64,000 nt of DNA from Streptomyces paradoxus. Its GTDB lineage: Bacteria; Actinomycetota; Actinomycetes; Streptomycetales; Streptomycetaceae. The notes under the pieces are model-generated. The model had not been told where the DNA came from. It saw nothing but the letters and a program-made list of their open reading frames with translations, and searched no databases. Shown in pieces: positions 7,592 through 16,519 of this stretch. Both the position numbers and the translations under genes were made by a program. Each line of letters opens with the position of its first letter. Within the stretch, counting starts at the first letter, position 1. The stretch covers positions 372,001 through 436,000 of the forward strand of contig NZ_JACHGV010000007.1 in the NCBI RefSeq assembly GCF_014202475.1, read 5' to 3'.

Positions 7592-9034
7592 ATGAGGCCA
7601 ACGCGGAGCGGCGACCCGGGCGAAGGCGCGGCGTCCGCCGCCTGGGAGCTGCTGCTCCCCGCCGCTTCGGCTCCGGCACGCACGCGTGGCCGTTCCCTGC
7701 AGGCGGCGCTGCGCGAGGCGGTCCGCTCGGGCCGGCTCGCCCCGGGCACCCGGCTGCCGTCGAGCCGGGATCTCGCGGCGGACCTGGGGGTGTCGCGCGG
7801 GCTGGTCACGGAGGCCTACGAACAGCTGACGGCCGAGGGGTACCTGCGCAGCGGCCTGGGATCGGGGACCTGGGTGGGCGCGGCCGTCCGGGCGGCGGAG
7901 CCGAGGGCGCACGATCTCGCTCCGCGCTCACCCGGCGCCCGCGCGGACTTCGTGCCCGGCACGCCGGACCTGGCGCTGTTCCCGCGCGCCGCGTGGGCCG
8001 CCGCGCACCGCGGCGTACTGGCGGACCTGCCGCACCAGGAGCTGGGCTACCCCGACCCGCGCGGGCTGCCGCGGCTGCGTACCGCGCTGGCCGAACTGCT
8101 CGCCCGGCGGCGGGGCGTGGTGGCCGACCCGGAGCGCATCGTCGTCGTCTCGGGGGTGGCCCAGGCGACCACCCTCCTCGGTTTCGCGCTGCACGCGCGC
8201 GGTGTGCGCGCGGTCGGCGTGGAGGACCCGGGCAGTCCGCAGCACGACGCGCTGTACGCGTCGGCCGGGGTCACCGCCGTGCCGCTGCCGGTGGACGACG
8301 AGGGAGTCGCCCTGGAGCCGCTGCGGGCCTCGGGCGTCCGGGCCGTGGTGACCACTCCGGCCCACCAGTTCCCCACCGGCATCGCCTACTCGGCCCGGCG
8401 GCGTGCCGAGCTGCTGGACTGGGCGCGGTCGGTGGACGGCATCGTCCTGGAGGACGACTACGACGGCGACTTCCGTTACGACCGCGCACCCGTCGGCGCG
8501 CTCCAGGGCCTCGATCCGGACCACGTGGTCTACACGGGCTCGGTCAGCAAGTCCCTCGCGCCGGGCCTGCGGCTGGGCTGGATGCTGGTGCCGGAGTCCT
8601 GGGCGGAGGAGGTCGTCGAACGCAAGCGCACGATGGATCTCGGCCACCCCTCCCTCGACCAGGCCCTGTTCGCCCGCTTCCTGGAGCGCGGCGACTACGA
8701 CCGCCAGCTGCGCCGTTGCCAGCGCGCCTACCGCGACCGGCGCGACGCGCTGGTCGCCGCGCTGGACGCGCACTTCCCCGGTGCGAAGGTGTCCGGGATC
8801 GCCGCAGGCCTCCACGTCATCGCCACGCTGCCGCAGCGGTACGGGCCCGAGGAGCGGTTCCTCGCGCGGGTGGCGGCGGCGGGGGTGGCGGTGCGCCCGC
8901 TGTCGGCCTACGCCCACACGCCGGCCGGACCCGAGGAGGCCGAGGGGGTTCGGCTCGTCCTGGGCTACGCCCATGTGCCGACCGCCCGGATCGCCGAGGG
9001 CGTGCGCCTGATGGCCGGGGCCGCGACCGGGTGA
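7592..9034 (+). CDS. MocR/PdxR-family GntR regulator with aminotransferase domain
   Basis: This 480-residue fusion has an N-terminal GntR helix-turn-helix (TRLPSSRDLAADLGVSRGLV, about residues 50-70) and a class I aminotransferase-like domain. The PLP-binding Lys is in GSVSKSLAPGLRLGW and the cofactor Asp is in LEDDYDGDFRYD. Family members sense PLP or an amino compound and often control vitamin B6 or GABA genes. None of those genes is adjacent, so its target may be itself or a distant operon. TAAGGT 8 nt before the ATG suggests a leaderless message. Confidence 0.93.
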   Translation: MRPTRSGDPGEGAASAAWELLLPAASAPARTRGRSLQAALREAVRSGRLAPGTRLPSSRDLAADLGVSRGLVTEAYEQLTAEGYLRSGLGSGTWVGAAVRAAEPRAHDLAPRSPGARADFVPGTPDLALFPRAAWAAAHRGVLADLPHQELGYPDPRGLPRLRTALAELLARRRGVVADPERIVVVSGVAQATTLLGFALHARGVRAVGVEDPGSPQHDALYASAGVTAVPLPVDDEGVALEPLRASGVRAVVTTPAHQFPTGIAYSARRRAELLDWARSVDGIVLEDDYDGDFRYDRAPVGALQGLDPDHVVYTGSVSKSLAPGLRLGWMLVPESWAEEVVERKRTMDLGHPSLDQALFARFLERGDYDRQLRRCQRAYRDRRDALVAALDAHFPGAKVSGIAAGLHVIATLPQRYGPEERFLARVAAAGVAVRPLSAYAHTPAGPEEAEGVRLVLGYAHVPTARIAEGVRLMAGAATG

Positions 9035-9073
9035 GCCGACCGGTTCGCGGGTTCCCTCACCCTGCGGTCAGTT

Positions 9074-9095
9074 GTTCACTTGGGGTTCGCGTGTG
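9074..9095 (+). promoter_or_regulatory. PHO box (PhoP-binding direct repeats)
   Basis: GTTCACTTGGG (9074-9084) is followed at once by GTTCGCGTGTG (9085-9095). Two adjacent 11-bp units that begin with GTTCRC are the Streptomyces PHO-box pattern. The site lies 67 bp upstream of a secreted phosphatase, which suits activation by PhoP under phosphate limitation. Confidence 0.7.
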
Positions 9096-9161
9096 CGCTG
9101 CGAGGTGCCAGTAGTTGTGGCTCTGCACACTTGGCCGGATCCCGTCCCTGGAGGCGTATCC

Positions 9162-10724
9162 ATGTCACACCGTCCGTTGCCCGGGCGCCGTAGCGTCCTG
9201 CGTGGCTCGCTCGCCGCGTCGGCCGCCCTGTCCCTGCCCGCCGCTCTCGGCGCCGCACCCGCGTTCGCACGCTCCGGCCGCCCGACGGCGGGATGGGGTG
9301 TGCAGGCGGGTGACGTGACCTGCGACTCCGGGCTGGTGTGGGTGCGTTCCGACCGGCCGGCCCGGATGATCGTCGAGACGTCGGCGACGGAGTCCTTCCG
9401 CAACCCGCACCGATGGCACGGCCCGCTGCTTGGTCCGGGCACCGACTTCACCGGCACGACCCGGCTGCGCGGTCTGCCGTCCGGAGAGCAGATCCACTAC
9501 CGCGTGCTGCTCGCCGACCCGGACGACCCGCGCCGCACCGGCGAGCCGGTGACCGGCACCTTCCGCACGGCGTCCGCCAGGCGCCGGGACGGCGTGCGGT
9601 TCGTCTGGTCCGGCGACCTGGCCGGACAGGGCTGGGGCATCAACCCGGAGTTCGGCGGCTACCGCATCTACGACGCCATGGGCGCCCTCGACCCGGACTT
9701 CTTCCTCTGCAGCGGCGACAACATCTACGCCGACGGCCCGATCACCGAGACCGTGGCCCTGCCCGACGGCCGCACCTGGCGGAACATCACCACCGAGGAG
9801 AAGGCGAAGGTCGCCGAGACCCTCGCGGAGTTCCGCGGCAACTTCCGCTACAACCTGCTCGACGAGAACCTGCGCGCCTTCAACGCCCGGGTCCCGTCCA
9901 TCGTCCAGTGGGACGACCACGAGGTCACCAACAACTGGTACCCGGGCGAGATCCTGACCGACGCCCGCTACACCGAGAAGCGCGTCGACGTGCTCGCCGC
10001 CCGCGCCCGCCAGGCCTTCTCCGAGTACTTCCCGATCTCCACGCTGCGCCGCCCCGACGGGCGCGTCTACCGCGTGCAGCACCACGGCCCGCTGCTGGAC
10101 GTGTTCGTCCTGGACATGCGCACCTACCGCAACGCGAACTCGCCGGGCGACCAGCCCACCGACCCGCAGGGCATTCTCGGCCGGGAGCAACTGGAGTGGC
10201 TCAAGCGCGAGCTGGCCCGTTCCCGGGCGGTGTGGAAGGTGATCGCCTCCGACATGCCGATCGGGCTGGTCGTCCCGGACGGTCAGAACATCGAGGCCGT
10301 CGCGCAGGGCGATCCCGGCAAGCCGCTGGGGCGTGAGCTGCAGATCGCCGAACTGCTGCGGTTCGTCAAGCACCGGCGGATCACGGGCACGGTGTGGCTG
10401 ACGGCCGATGTGCACCACACCTCGGCACAGCACTACCTGCCGTCCAAGGCCGCCTTCACCGACTTCGAGCCGTTCTGGGAGTTCGTGTCCGGCCCGCTCA
10501 ACGCCGGTGCCTTCCCGGCGAACGCGCTCGACGGCACCTTCGGCCCGGACCGCGTGTTCGTGAAGGCGCCGACGACCGCCAACGTCTCCCCCGCCGGCGG
10601 CTTCCAGTTCTTCGGCGAGGTCGACATCGACGGCCACAGCGGCGAGCTGACGGTACGTCTGCGGGAGCAGGACGGCACCGTGCTCTACACCAAGGTCCTC
10701 CAGCCGGGCCGGGTCGGCCAGTAG
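9162..10724 (+). CDS. phoD: Secreted alkaline phosphatase/phosphodiesterase, PhoD family
   Basis: This 520-residue protein is exported by the Tat route: RRSVLRGSLAASAALSLPAA at the start has the twin arginines and is followed by an AFA-R-type cleavage region. The PhoD metallophosphatase domain shows FVWSGDLAGQGWG, FLCSGDNIYADGP, QWDDHEVTNNW, and the late H in TADVHHTSAQHY. PhoD enzymes use iron and calcium to release phosphate from phosphodiesters outside the cell. The start follows GGAGG by 7 nt. The PHO box upstream fits phosphate-starvation control. A hairpin 30 bp after the stop may end the transcript. Confidence 0.94.
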   Translation: MSHRPLPGRRSVLRGSLAASAALSLPAALGAAPAFARSGRPTAGWGVQAGDVTCDSGLVWVRSDRPARMIVETSATESFRNPHRWHGPLLGPGTDFTGTTRLRGLPSGEQIHYRVLLADPDDPRRTGEPVTGTFRTASARRRDGVRFVWSGDLAGQGWGINPEFGGYRIYDAMGALDPDFFLCSGDNIYADGPITETVALPDGRTWRNITTEEKAKVAETLAEFRGNFRYNLLDENLRAFNARVPSIVQWDDHEVTNNWYPGEILTDARYTEKRVDVLAARARQAFSEYFPISTLRRPDGRVYRVQHHGPLLDVFVLDMRTYRNANSPGDQPTDPQGILGREQLEWLKRELARSRAVWKVIASDMPIGLVVPDGQNIEAVAQGDPGKPLGRELQIAELLRFVKHRRITGTVWLTADVHHTSAQHYLPSKAAFTDFEPFWEFVSGPLNAGAFPANALDGTFGPDRVFVKAPTTANVSPAGGFQFFGEVDIDGHSGELTVRLREQDGTVLYTKVLQPGRVGQ

Positions 10725-10753
10725 GTACGGAACGCAACGTTTGAGGCGTCGAC

Positions 10754-10776
10754 AAAGGGGGGAAACTGGCCCCTTT
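10754..10776 (+). terminator. Hairpin after phoD-like gene
   Basis: AAAGGGG and CCCCTTT flank 9 nt, 30 bp beyond the stop codon. The stem is short and has no U-tract, as is usual for Streptomyces terminators. Confidence 0.45.
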
Positions 10777-10833
10777 ACCCTCTGGTCACAGAGCGTTCTC
10801 GATCACGCAACACCGTTCCGTCACAGTGGGTGC

Positions 10834-12090
10834 ATGACGCGAGAAGTGACTCAAGTGCCGCACCGGAACGACGACCGCCGCCCCGCCACGCCGTGGCAGC
10901 GGTTCGCGGAGGCCTTCCGGGCCCGTCGAACACGACGCCTCGAACACGCACCGCCGACGAGTGATACCGGGTCCCCGGCGCCGGAACCGGTGCCGGGGGC
11001 GAACACCCTGTGGCGGATGCGGACCACGGTTCAGGACGAGCCGGGGTCACTGGCGGCGCTGTGCGGTGCCCTGGCCGGACAGCGCGTCGACATCCTGAGC
11101 CTGCAGACGCACCCGCTGGCCGAGGGGACGGTCGACGAGTTCCTGCTGCGGGGCCCGGCCGCCCTTCCGGCGTCCGCGATCACCACGGCCGTCGCGTCGG
11201 CCGGTGGTGCGGACACCTGGATCGAGCGGGCCGACGCCCACGACCTCGTGGACGCACCGACCCGGGTCCTCGGACTCGCCGCGCGCACGGCCCTGGACGC
11301 GGCGGAACTGCCGCTGGCTTTGCGGCAGTTGCTGGGCCGGTGCACGATCCGGTCCCGGCCCGCGCCGGCCGGTGGCGGCCGGGAGACGGGTGGCCTCACC
11401 GTGGAGGGGGCCCTCGACGACACGGTGATGCGGCTGCGTGCCCCGGAAGGCGGAGTGATCACCGTGGAACGGCCGTACCTGCCGTTCACCCCGACCGAGT
11501 TCGCCCGGGCCAGGGCCCTGGTGGAACTGGACGCCCGGCTCGGACCGCGCCTGCCGCACGGACGGGACGTGCTCACGCTCGCCGAGGGCAGCGACATCAC
11601 CGTGCGGCGGGCCGACACACGTGACCTCGAAGCGGCCAGGGCGATGCACGAGCGGTGCTCGGCCCGCACGCTGAAGCTGCGCTATCACGGGCCCGTCGGT
11701 GACGCCGACCGGTACCTCGGCCACCTGCTCAGCCCGCGCTACGGCCGCACCCTCGCCGTGCAGACCGCCTCCGGGCGGCTCGTCGGGCTCGGTCACCTCC
11801 TGTGGGACGGGGACGAGACGGAGGTCGCGCTGCTCGTGGAGGACGCGTGGCAGCGGCGGGGTGTGGGGGCGGAGTTGCTGTCGCGGCTGGTGGCCCTGGG
11901 CGTCGAGGCGGGGTGCTCCAGCGTGTACGCCGTGACGCAGGCGTCCAACACGGGCATGGTCGCCGCGATGCGGGGACTGGGGCTGCCTCTCGACTACCAG
12001 GTCGAGGAGGGGACGCTGGTCATCACGGCGCGGCTGGGTGAGGCGGTCGTGACGAGTGCGGAGGAACTGGGAAGCGCCTCCGCGCCGTAG
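10834..12090 (+). CDS. ACT domain-GNAT N-acetyltransferase fusion
   Basis: This 418-residue protein joins two parts. Residues about 50-120 look like an ACT domain (RTTVQDEPGSLAALCGALAGQ, then a second beta-alpha unit), which commonly binds amino acids. Residues about 250-400 are a GNAT acetyltransferase with HERCSARTLKLRYHGP and the acetyl-CoA site EDAWQRRGVGAELLSRL. The layout suggests an acetyltransferase gated by an amino acid; the target, small molecule or protein lysine, is unknown. The ATG at 10834 has only a weak ribosome binding site, but CACAGT 6 nt upstream could serve a leaderless message. A TTG extension to 10741 crosses the upstream hairpin and is rejected. Confidence 0.85.
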   Translation: MTREVTQVPHRNDDRRPATPWQRFAEAFRARRTRRLEHAPPTSDTGSPAPEPVPGANTLWRMRTTVQDEPGSLAALCGALAGQRVDILSLQTHPLAEGTVDEFLLRGPAALPASAITTAVASAGGADTWIERADAHDLVDAPTRVLGLAARTALDAAELPLALRQLLGRCTIRSRPAPAGGGRETGGLTVEGALDDTVMRLRAPEGGVITVERPYLPFTPTEFARARALVELDARLGPRLPHGRDVLTLAEGSDITVRRADTRDLEAARAMHERCSARTLKLRYHGPVGDADRYLGHLLSPRYGRTLAVQTASGRLVGLGHLLWDGDETEVALLVEDAWQRRGVGAELLSRLVALGVEAGCSSVYAVTQASNTGMVAAMRGLGLPLDYQVEEGTLVITARLGEAVVTSAEELGSASAP

Positions 12091-12099
12091 GGGCGTGCG

Positions 12100-13326
12100 T
12101 CAGTGGGCGGGTGCGGGTTCGTTGTGGCTTGTCGCGCAGTTCCCCGCGCCCCTTCCGGGGCGTCGTGCCAGCGCTGCGTCCAGGTCCGACCAGAGGTCCT
12201 CCACGTCCTCCAGGCCCACCGACATGCGCAGGAGCTGGTCGCTCACCCCGGCTCCCCTGCGGTCGTCGGCGTCGACGATGCGGTGGCTGATGGAGGCCGG
12301 GTGCTGGATGAGGGTGTCGACGCTGCCGAGGCTCACCGCCGGGGTGATCAGCCGGACGCCGGCGATGACCTCGTGCGGGTCGCCGTACACCTCGAAGGCG
12401 ACCATCGCGCCGCCGATGCGCGGGTAGTGCACACGGGCCACCCGCGGGTCGGCGGCGAGGCGGTGGGCCAGTTCGGCTGCCGTGGCGGAGGCCGCCCGGA
12501 CCCGGACGGGCAGGGTGGACAGACCGCGCAGCAGCAGGTAGCCGGCCAGCGGGTGCAGGACGCCGCCCGTGGCGAAGCGCACCTGGCGCAGCCGGCCCGC
12601 GAACTCCTCGTCGCAGGCGACCACGCCCGCCAGGACGTCGCCGTGACCGCCGAGGTACTTGGTGGCGCTGTGCAGGACCAGCCGCGCGCCGTGCTCGGCG
12701 GGGCGCTGGAGGACGGGGGTGGCGAAGGTGTTGTCCACGAGCAGCGGCACCGAGCCGCAGGCGTGCGCCACGGCCCGCAGGTCGACCTCGGCGAGGGTGG
12801 GGTTGGCCGGGGACTCGACGATGACCAGGCCGGTGTCCGGGCGCAGCGCGCCGGCGACCCCGGCGGGGTCGGTCCAGGTCACCTCCGAGCCCAGCAGCCC
12901 GGCGGTCAGCAGGTGGTCGCTGCAGCCGTAGAGGGGGCGTACGGCGACGACGTGGCGCAGGCCCATCGAGCCGCGGACGAGGAGGACGGCGCTCAGCGCC
13001 GCCATGCCGCTGGCGAACGCCACCGCCGCCTCGGTGCCTTCGAGCCGGGCCAGGGCCGTCTCGAAGCGGGCGACGGTCGGGTTGCCCAGCCGCCCGTAGA
13101 CGGGCGGGCCGTCCGGCTCGGCGCCGGTGGTGGCGAAGGCGTCGATGCGGGCCGCCTCGCCGCGGCTGTCGTAGGACGGGTAGGTGGTGGACAGGTCGAT
13201 CGGCGGGGCGTGCAGCCCCTGCCGGGCGAGGTCGTCCCGCCCTGCGTGCACGGCCTCGGTGGCGAGGGCTCGCGGTGCGGTGCGGGCGCCGTCGTGGGCG
13301 CGCGTGCTCATCGTGTCCATGTCCAT
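12100..13326 (-). CDS. Cys/Met metabolism PLP-dependent lyase (cystathionine gamma-lyase/methionine gamma-lyase family)
   Basis: This 408-residue PLP enzyme has PVYGRLGNPTV, the SGMAAL cofactor loop, VVESPANPT, VDNTFATP and the Schiff-base Lys in HSATKYLGGHGD. The family covers cystathionine gamma-synthase, cystathionine gamma-lyase and methionine gamma-lyase; I cannot separate these here. An Lrp-type regulator diverges from it and probably controls it. No ribosome binding site is visible at the ATGs at 13326, 13320 or 13311; the first is used. The last 20 or so codons read through the dispersed repeat at 12110-12167, so the C-terminal tail is repeat-derived and probably not functional. Confidence 0.88.
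   Translation of the reverse strand: MDMDTMSTRAHDGARTAPRALATEAVHAGRDDLARQGLHAPPIDLSTTYPSYDSRGEAARIDAFATTGAEPDGPPVYGRLGNPTVARFETALARLEGTEAAVAFASGMAALSAVLLVRGSMGLRHVVAVRPLYGCSDHLLTAGLLGSEVTWTDPAGVAGALRPDTGLVIVESPANPTLAEVDLRAVAHACGSVPLLVDNTFATPVLQRPAEHGARLVLHSATKYLGGHGDVLAGVVACDEEFAGRLRQVRFATGGVLHPLAGYLLLRGLSTLPVRVRAASATAAELAHRLAADPRVARVHYPRIGGAMVAFEVYGDPHEVIAGVRLITPAVSLGSVDTLIQHPASISHRIVDADDRRGAGVSDQLLRMSVGLEDVEDLWSDLDAALARRPGRGAGNCATSHNEPAPAH
12110..12167. repeat. Dispersed GC-rich intergenic element, short form, copy 2
   Basis: The minus strand reads CGCCCC-GGAA-GGGGCG hairpin, then GCGGGGAACTGCGCGACAAG, ending in CCACAACG. It overlaps the 3' end of the PLP-lyase reading frame and shares its core with 45665-45715. 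Confidence 0.65.
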
Positions 13327-13387
13327 GGTGGGCAAGGTTGAACATCGATCGGACAATCGTGGGAGCATCCCGTGCTACGTTCGGCCG

Positions 13388-13879
13388 ATGGCTGAATCTG
13401 TCGTACTCGATCCGGTGGATCTCCATCTGTTGCGGCTGTTGCAGAACGACGCCCGGGCGACGTACCGGGATCTCGCCGCGCAGGTCGGGGTGGCGCCCTC
13501 GACGTGTCTGGACCGGGTGACGCGACTGCGCCGCTCGGGCGTGATCCTCGGGCACCGGCTGGAGCTGGATCCGGCCAAGCTGGGACGGGGACTGGAAGCC
13601 CTGCTGTCGGTGCAGGTCAGGCCGCACCGCCGGGAGCTGGTGGGACCGTTCGTGGAGCGGATCCGGGTCCTGCCGGAGTCGCGGACGGTGTTCCACCTGA
13701 CCGGGCCCGACGACTATCTGGTCCATGTCGCGGTCGCCGACATGGCCGACCTGCAGCGGCTGGTGCTGGACGAGTTCACATCCCAGCGGGAGGTGGCGCG
13801 GGTGGAGACCCGGCTGATCTTCCAGCAGTGGGAGTGCGGACCGCTGCTGCCGCCTTCGCCCTCGGCTCAATCCGCGTGA
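13388..13879 (+). CDS. Lrp/AsnC-family transcriptional regulator
   Basis: This 163-residue regulator has an N-terminal AsnC helix-turn-helix (LLQNDARATYRDLAAQVGVA then PSTCLDRVTRLRRSG) and a C-terminal RAM ligand domain (SRTVFHLTGPDDYLVHVAV). Lrp proteins form octamers that bind amino acids. It diverges from the PLP lyase with a 61-bp gap, so amino-acid-responsive control of that gene is likely. TACGTT lies 6 nt before the ATG, which fits a leaderless transcript. The open frame further upstream overlaps the lyase and is rejected. Confidence 0.92.
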   Translation: MAESVVLDPVDLHLLRLLQNDARATYRDLAAQVGVAPSTCLDRVTRLRRSGVILGHRLELDPAKLGRGLEALLSVQVRPHRRELVGPFVERIRVLPESRTVFHLTGPDDYLVHVAVADMADLQRLVLDEFTSQREVARVETRLIFQQWECGPLLPPSPSAQSA

Positions 13880-13910
13880 CGTGTGCGATCCGCCGTACGA
13901 GGATGGCCGC

Positions 13911-15602
13911 ATGTCTGAGATCAAGAGCCAGCTGCCCCGTGAGGTCGCCGACGCGTACGTCGACGAGCTCGTCGCCCTCGACCCGATCACCGGCACGTTC
14001 CTCGGCGACAAGGAGAGTTCGAGCAGGCTGCCCGACACCTCGCCCGCGGGCCAGGAGGCGCTCGCGGAGCTGGCACGCCGGACGCTGGCCCGGCTGGACG
14101 AGGCCGAGCGGCTGCCCGGCGCGGACAGTGACATCGAGCGCCGGTGCGCGCGGCTGCTGCGCGAGCGGCTGGGCGCCGAACTCGCGGTGCACGAGGCCGA
14201 CGAGAGCCTGCGTTCCGTCAGCAACCTGAGCTCGATCGCCCATGCGGTGCGGCAGGTGTTCACCGTGACGCCGGCGCAGTCGGAGGAGGACTGGACGGCG
14301 ATCGCCGAGCGGCTGCGCGCGGTCCCGGCCGCGCTGGAGGGCTACCGGGAGTCCCTGGCGCTCGGCCTGGAGCGGAAGCTGTACGCGGGCCCCCGCGCCA
14401 CCGCCACCTTTGTGACGCAGCTCGGCGAATGGGCCGACGCGGACGGCGAGGGCCACGGGTGGTTCGAGCAGTACGCGGCCGCCGGCCCCGAGGCCCTGCG
14501 GTCCGAGCTGGACACCGCCGCCCGCTCGGCCACCGAGGCCGTCGTCCGGCTGCGCGACTGGATGCGGGATGTGTACGCCCCGGCGATCGAGGGCGCGCCG
14601 GACGTGGTGGGCCGGGAGCGGTACGCGCGCTGGGTGCGCTACTTCAACGGCACGGACCTCGATCTGGACGAGGCGTACGCCTACGGCTGGTCCGAGTACC
14701 ACCGCCTCCTCGGCGAGATGAAGACCGAGGCCGAGAAGATCCTGCCGGGCGCCGGCAGCCCGTGGGAGGCGCTGGCCCACCTCGACGAGCAGGGCACGCA
14801 CATCGAGGGCGTCGACGAGGTCCGCGACTGGCTGCAGGGCCTCATGGACGAGGCGATGGACGCGCTCGACGGCACCCACTTCGACCTGGCCGAGCGGGTG
14901 CGCCGGGTGGAGTCCCGCATCGCCCCTCCGGGCAGCGCCGCGGCCCCCTACTACACGCCCCCCTCGGACGACTTCTCCCGCCCCGGCTGCACCTGGCTGC
15001 CGACCATGGGCGAGACGCGCTTCCCCGTCTACGACCTGGTGTCGACCTGGTACCACGAGGGTGTCCCCGGCCACCACCTCCAGCTGGCCCAGTGGAAGCA
15101 CGTGGCGCAGAACCTCTCCCGCTACCAGGCGAGCGTCGGCATGGTCAGCGCCAACGCCGAGGGCTGGGCGCTGTACGCGGAGCGGCTGATGGACGAACTG
15201 GGCTTCCTGACCGACCCGGAGCGGCGGCTCGGCTACCTGGACGCGCAGATGATGCGGGCGGTGCGCGTCATCATCGACATCGGCATGCACCTGGAGCTGA
15301 CGATCCCGGACGACTCGCCCTTCCACCCGGGCGAGCGCTGGACGGCCGAGCTGGCGCAGGAGTTCTTCGGCTCGCACAGCAGCCGGCCGGCGGACTTCGT
15401 GGAGAGCGAGCTGACCCGCTACCTGTCCATGCCGGGCCAGGCCATCGGCTACAAGCTCGGCGAACGTGCCTGGCTCCTGGGCCGCGAGAACGCCCGCGCC
15501 CGCCACGGCGACGCATTCGACCCGAAGGCCTGGCACATGGCCGCGCTGTCGCAGGGATCGCTGGGACTGGACGATCTGGTGGACGAGTTGTCCGCCCTCT
15601 GA
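13911..15602 (+). CDS. DUF885-family metallopeptidase-like protein
   Basis: This 563-residue protein belongs to the DUF885 family, which is related to M32/M3-like zinc peptidases. The zinc motif HEGVPGH (H382 to H388) sits in STWYHEGVPGHHLQ, and a glutamate-bearing helix (NAEGWALYAERLMDELG) follows as the third ligand region. No signal peptide is seen, so it acts in the cytoplasm. The ATG at 13911 follows GAGG by about 8 nt. It starts 31 bp after the Lrp gene and may share its transcript. The substrate, probably peptides, is unknown. Confidence 0.87.
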   Translation: MSEIKSQLPREVADAYVDELVALDPITGTFLGDKESSSRLPDTSPAGQEALAELARRTLARLDEAERLPGADSDIERRCARLLRERLGAELAVHEADESLRSVSNLSSIAHAVRQVFTVTPAQSEEDWTAIAERLRAVPAALEGYRESLALGLERKLYAGPRATATFVTQLGEWADADGEGHGWFEQYAAAGPEALRSELDTAARSATEAVVRLRDWMRDVYAPAIEGAPDVVGRERYARWVRYFNGTDLDLDEAYAYGWSEYHRLLGEMKTEAEKILPGAGSPWEALAHLDEQGTHIEGVDEVRDWLQGLMDEAMDALDGTHFDLAERVRRVESRIAPPGSAAAPYYTPPSDDFSRPGCTWLPTMGETRFPVYDLVSTWYHEGVPGHHLQLAQWKHVAQNLSRYQASVGMVSANAEGWALYAERLMDELGFLTDPERRLGYLDAQMMRAVRVIIDIGMHLELTIPDDSPFHPGERWTAELAQEFFGSHSSRPADFVESELTRYLSMPGQAIGYKLGERAWLLGRENARARHGDAFDPKAWHMAALSQGSLGLDDLVDELSAL

Positions 15603-15622
15603 TCTGCTGGTCCGCGCTCTGA

Positions 15623-16456
15623 TCAGCGCCGGAACCCGCCCTCGGAGCTGATGACCTCACCGGTGATCCAGCCCGCCTCGTCGGTCGCGAGCCAGGCGAT
15701 GAGGCGGGCCGGGTCGTCGGGCATGCCCCACCGTCCCGAGGGGAAGCGGGCGGCGACGGCGTCGTAGTCCTCGCCGGTCAGGTAGTCCGTGTCCACGGGG
15801 CCGGGGTTGACGGTGTTGACCGTGACGCCCCGCTCGACGAGCGTGGCCGACAGGGAGCGGGTGATCGACGCGAGGGCGCCCTTCTGGAGGGCGTAGGCGA
15901 TCTCGCCCGGCATGCCGCCCGCCATGTCCTGACCGGAGGTCATCATCACCACACGGCCTCCGGGGCCGGGTGGCCGCAACCGGGCATGTGCCTGGACGAG
16001 CAGCAGGACGGCACGGGTGTCGACCGCCCAGTGCCGGTCGAGCATCTCCGTGCCGATCTCGTCCAAGGTGCCGTCGAACCCGCTCTGCGCGTGGTTGGCG
16101 ACGAGGATGTCGAGGGGTCCGCCGAGGGCGTCGGCGGCCCTGGTGACGAGTTCGGCGGGCACGTCCGGGTCGGCCAGGTCTCCGGGGCCCGCGACGATCC
16201 GGGCGCCGGAGTCTCCGGCTGCGGCGCGGACGGATTCGAGGACGTCTTCGGGGCGGTCGGCGCCCCAGGGCTGCCCGGCGTCGTGCGGGACATGGTGATG
16301 CAGGTAGACGCTCGCGCCGTAGGCGGCCAGGCGGCGGGCCACGGCGTGCCCGATGCCGCCGCGGCGGCTGGCGCCGGTGACCAGCGCCGTACGGCCGCGC
16401 AGGGGCAGGGTGTCACGGCGCAGTTCCTCAGGGGTGGGGTGGGGAAGGCGTGGCAT
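15623..16456 (-). CDS. SDR-family oxidoreductase
   Basis: This 277-residue short-chain dehydrogenase has the cofactor site VTGASRRGGIGHAVA, the strand after it ending in VANHAQ where most relatives have NNAG, and the catalytic Ser (MMTSGQD), Tyr and Lys (YALQK). The end (EVISSEGGFRR) is typical. Two extra residues in the GASRRGGIG loop and an HHHVPHD insert after the second strand set it apart from plain FabG; similar proteins are annotated as 3-ketoacyl-ACP reductases. It converges with the DUF885 gene and its substrate is unknown. Confidence 0.9.
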   Translation of the reverse strand: MPRLPHPTPEELRRDTLPLRGRTALVTGASRRGGIGHAVARRLAAYGASVYLHHHVPHDAGQPWGADRPEDVLESVRAAAGDSGARIVAGPGDLADPDVPAELVTRAADALGGPLDILVANHAQSGFDGTLDEIGTEMLDRHWAVDTRAVLLLVQAHARLRPPGPGGRVVMMTSGQDMAGGMPGEIAYALQKGALASITRSLSATLVERGVTVNTVNPGPVDTDYLTGEDYDAVAARFPSGRWGMPDDPARLIAWLATDEAGWITGEVISSEGGFRR

Positions 16457-16519
16457 GGGTTCATCGTGCTCGGCCCGGCCGGCCGGCGCACATGGTTTTT
16501 CCGCCGGTGACGCCGGGTG

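Noticed and set aside
13330..13387. Lrp operator in the PLP-lyase/Lrp gap
   Set aside because: TTGAACATCGATCGGACAA starts and ends TTG/CAA, but the inner arms do not match, so I did not call an operator.
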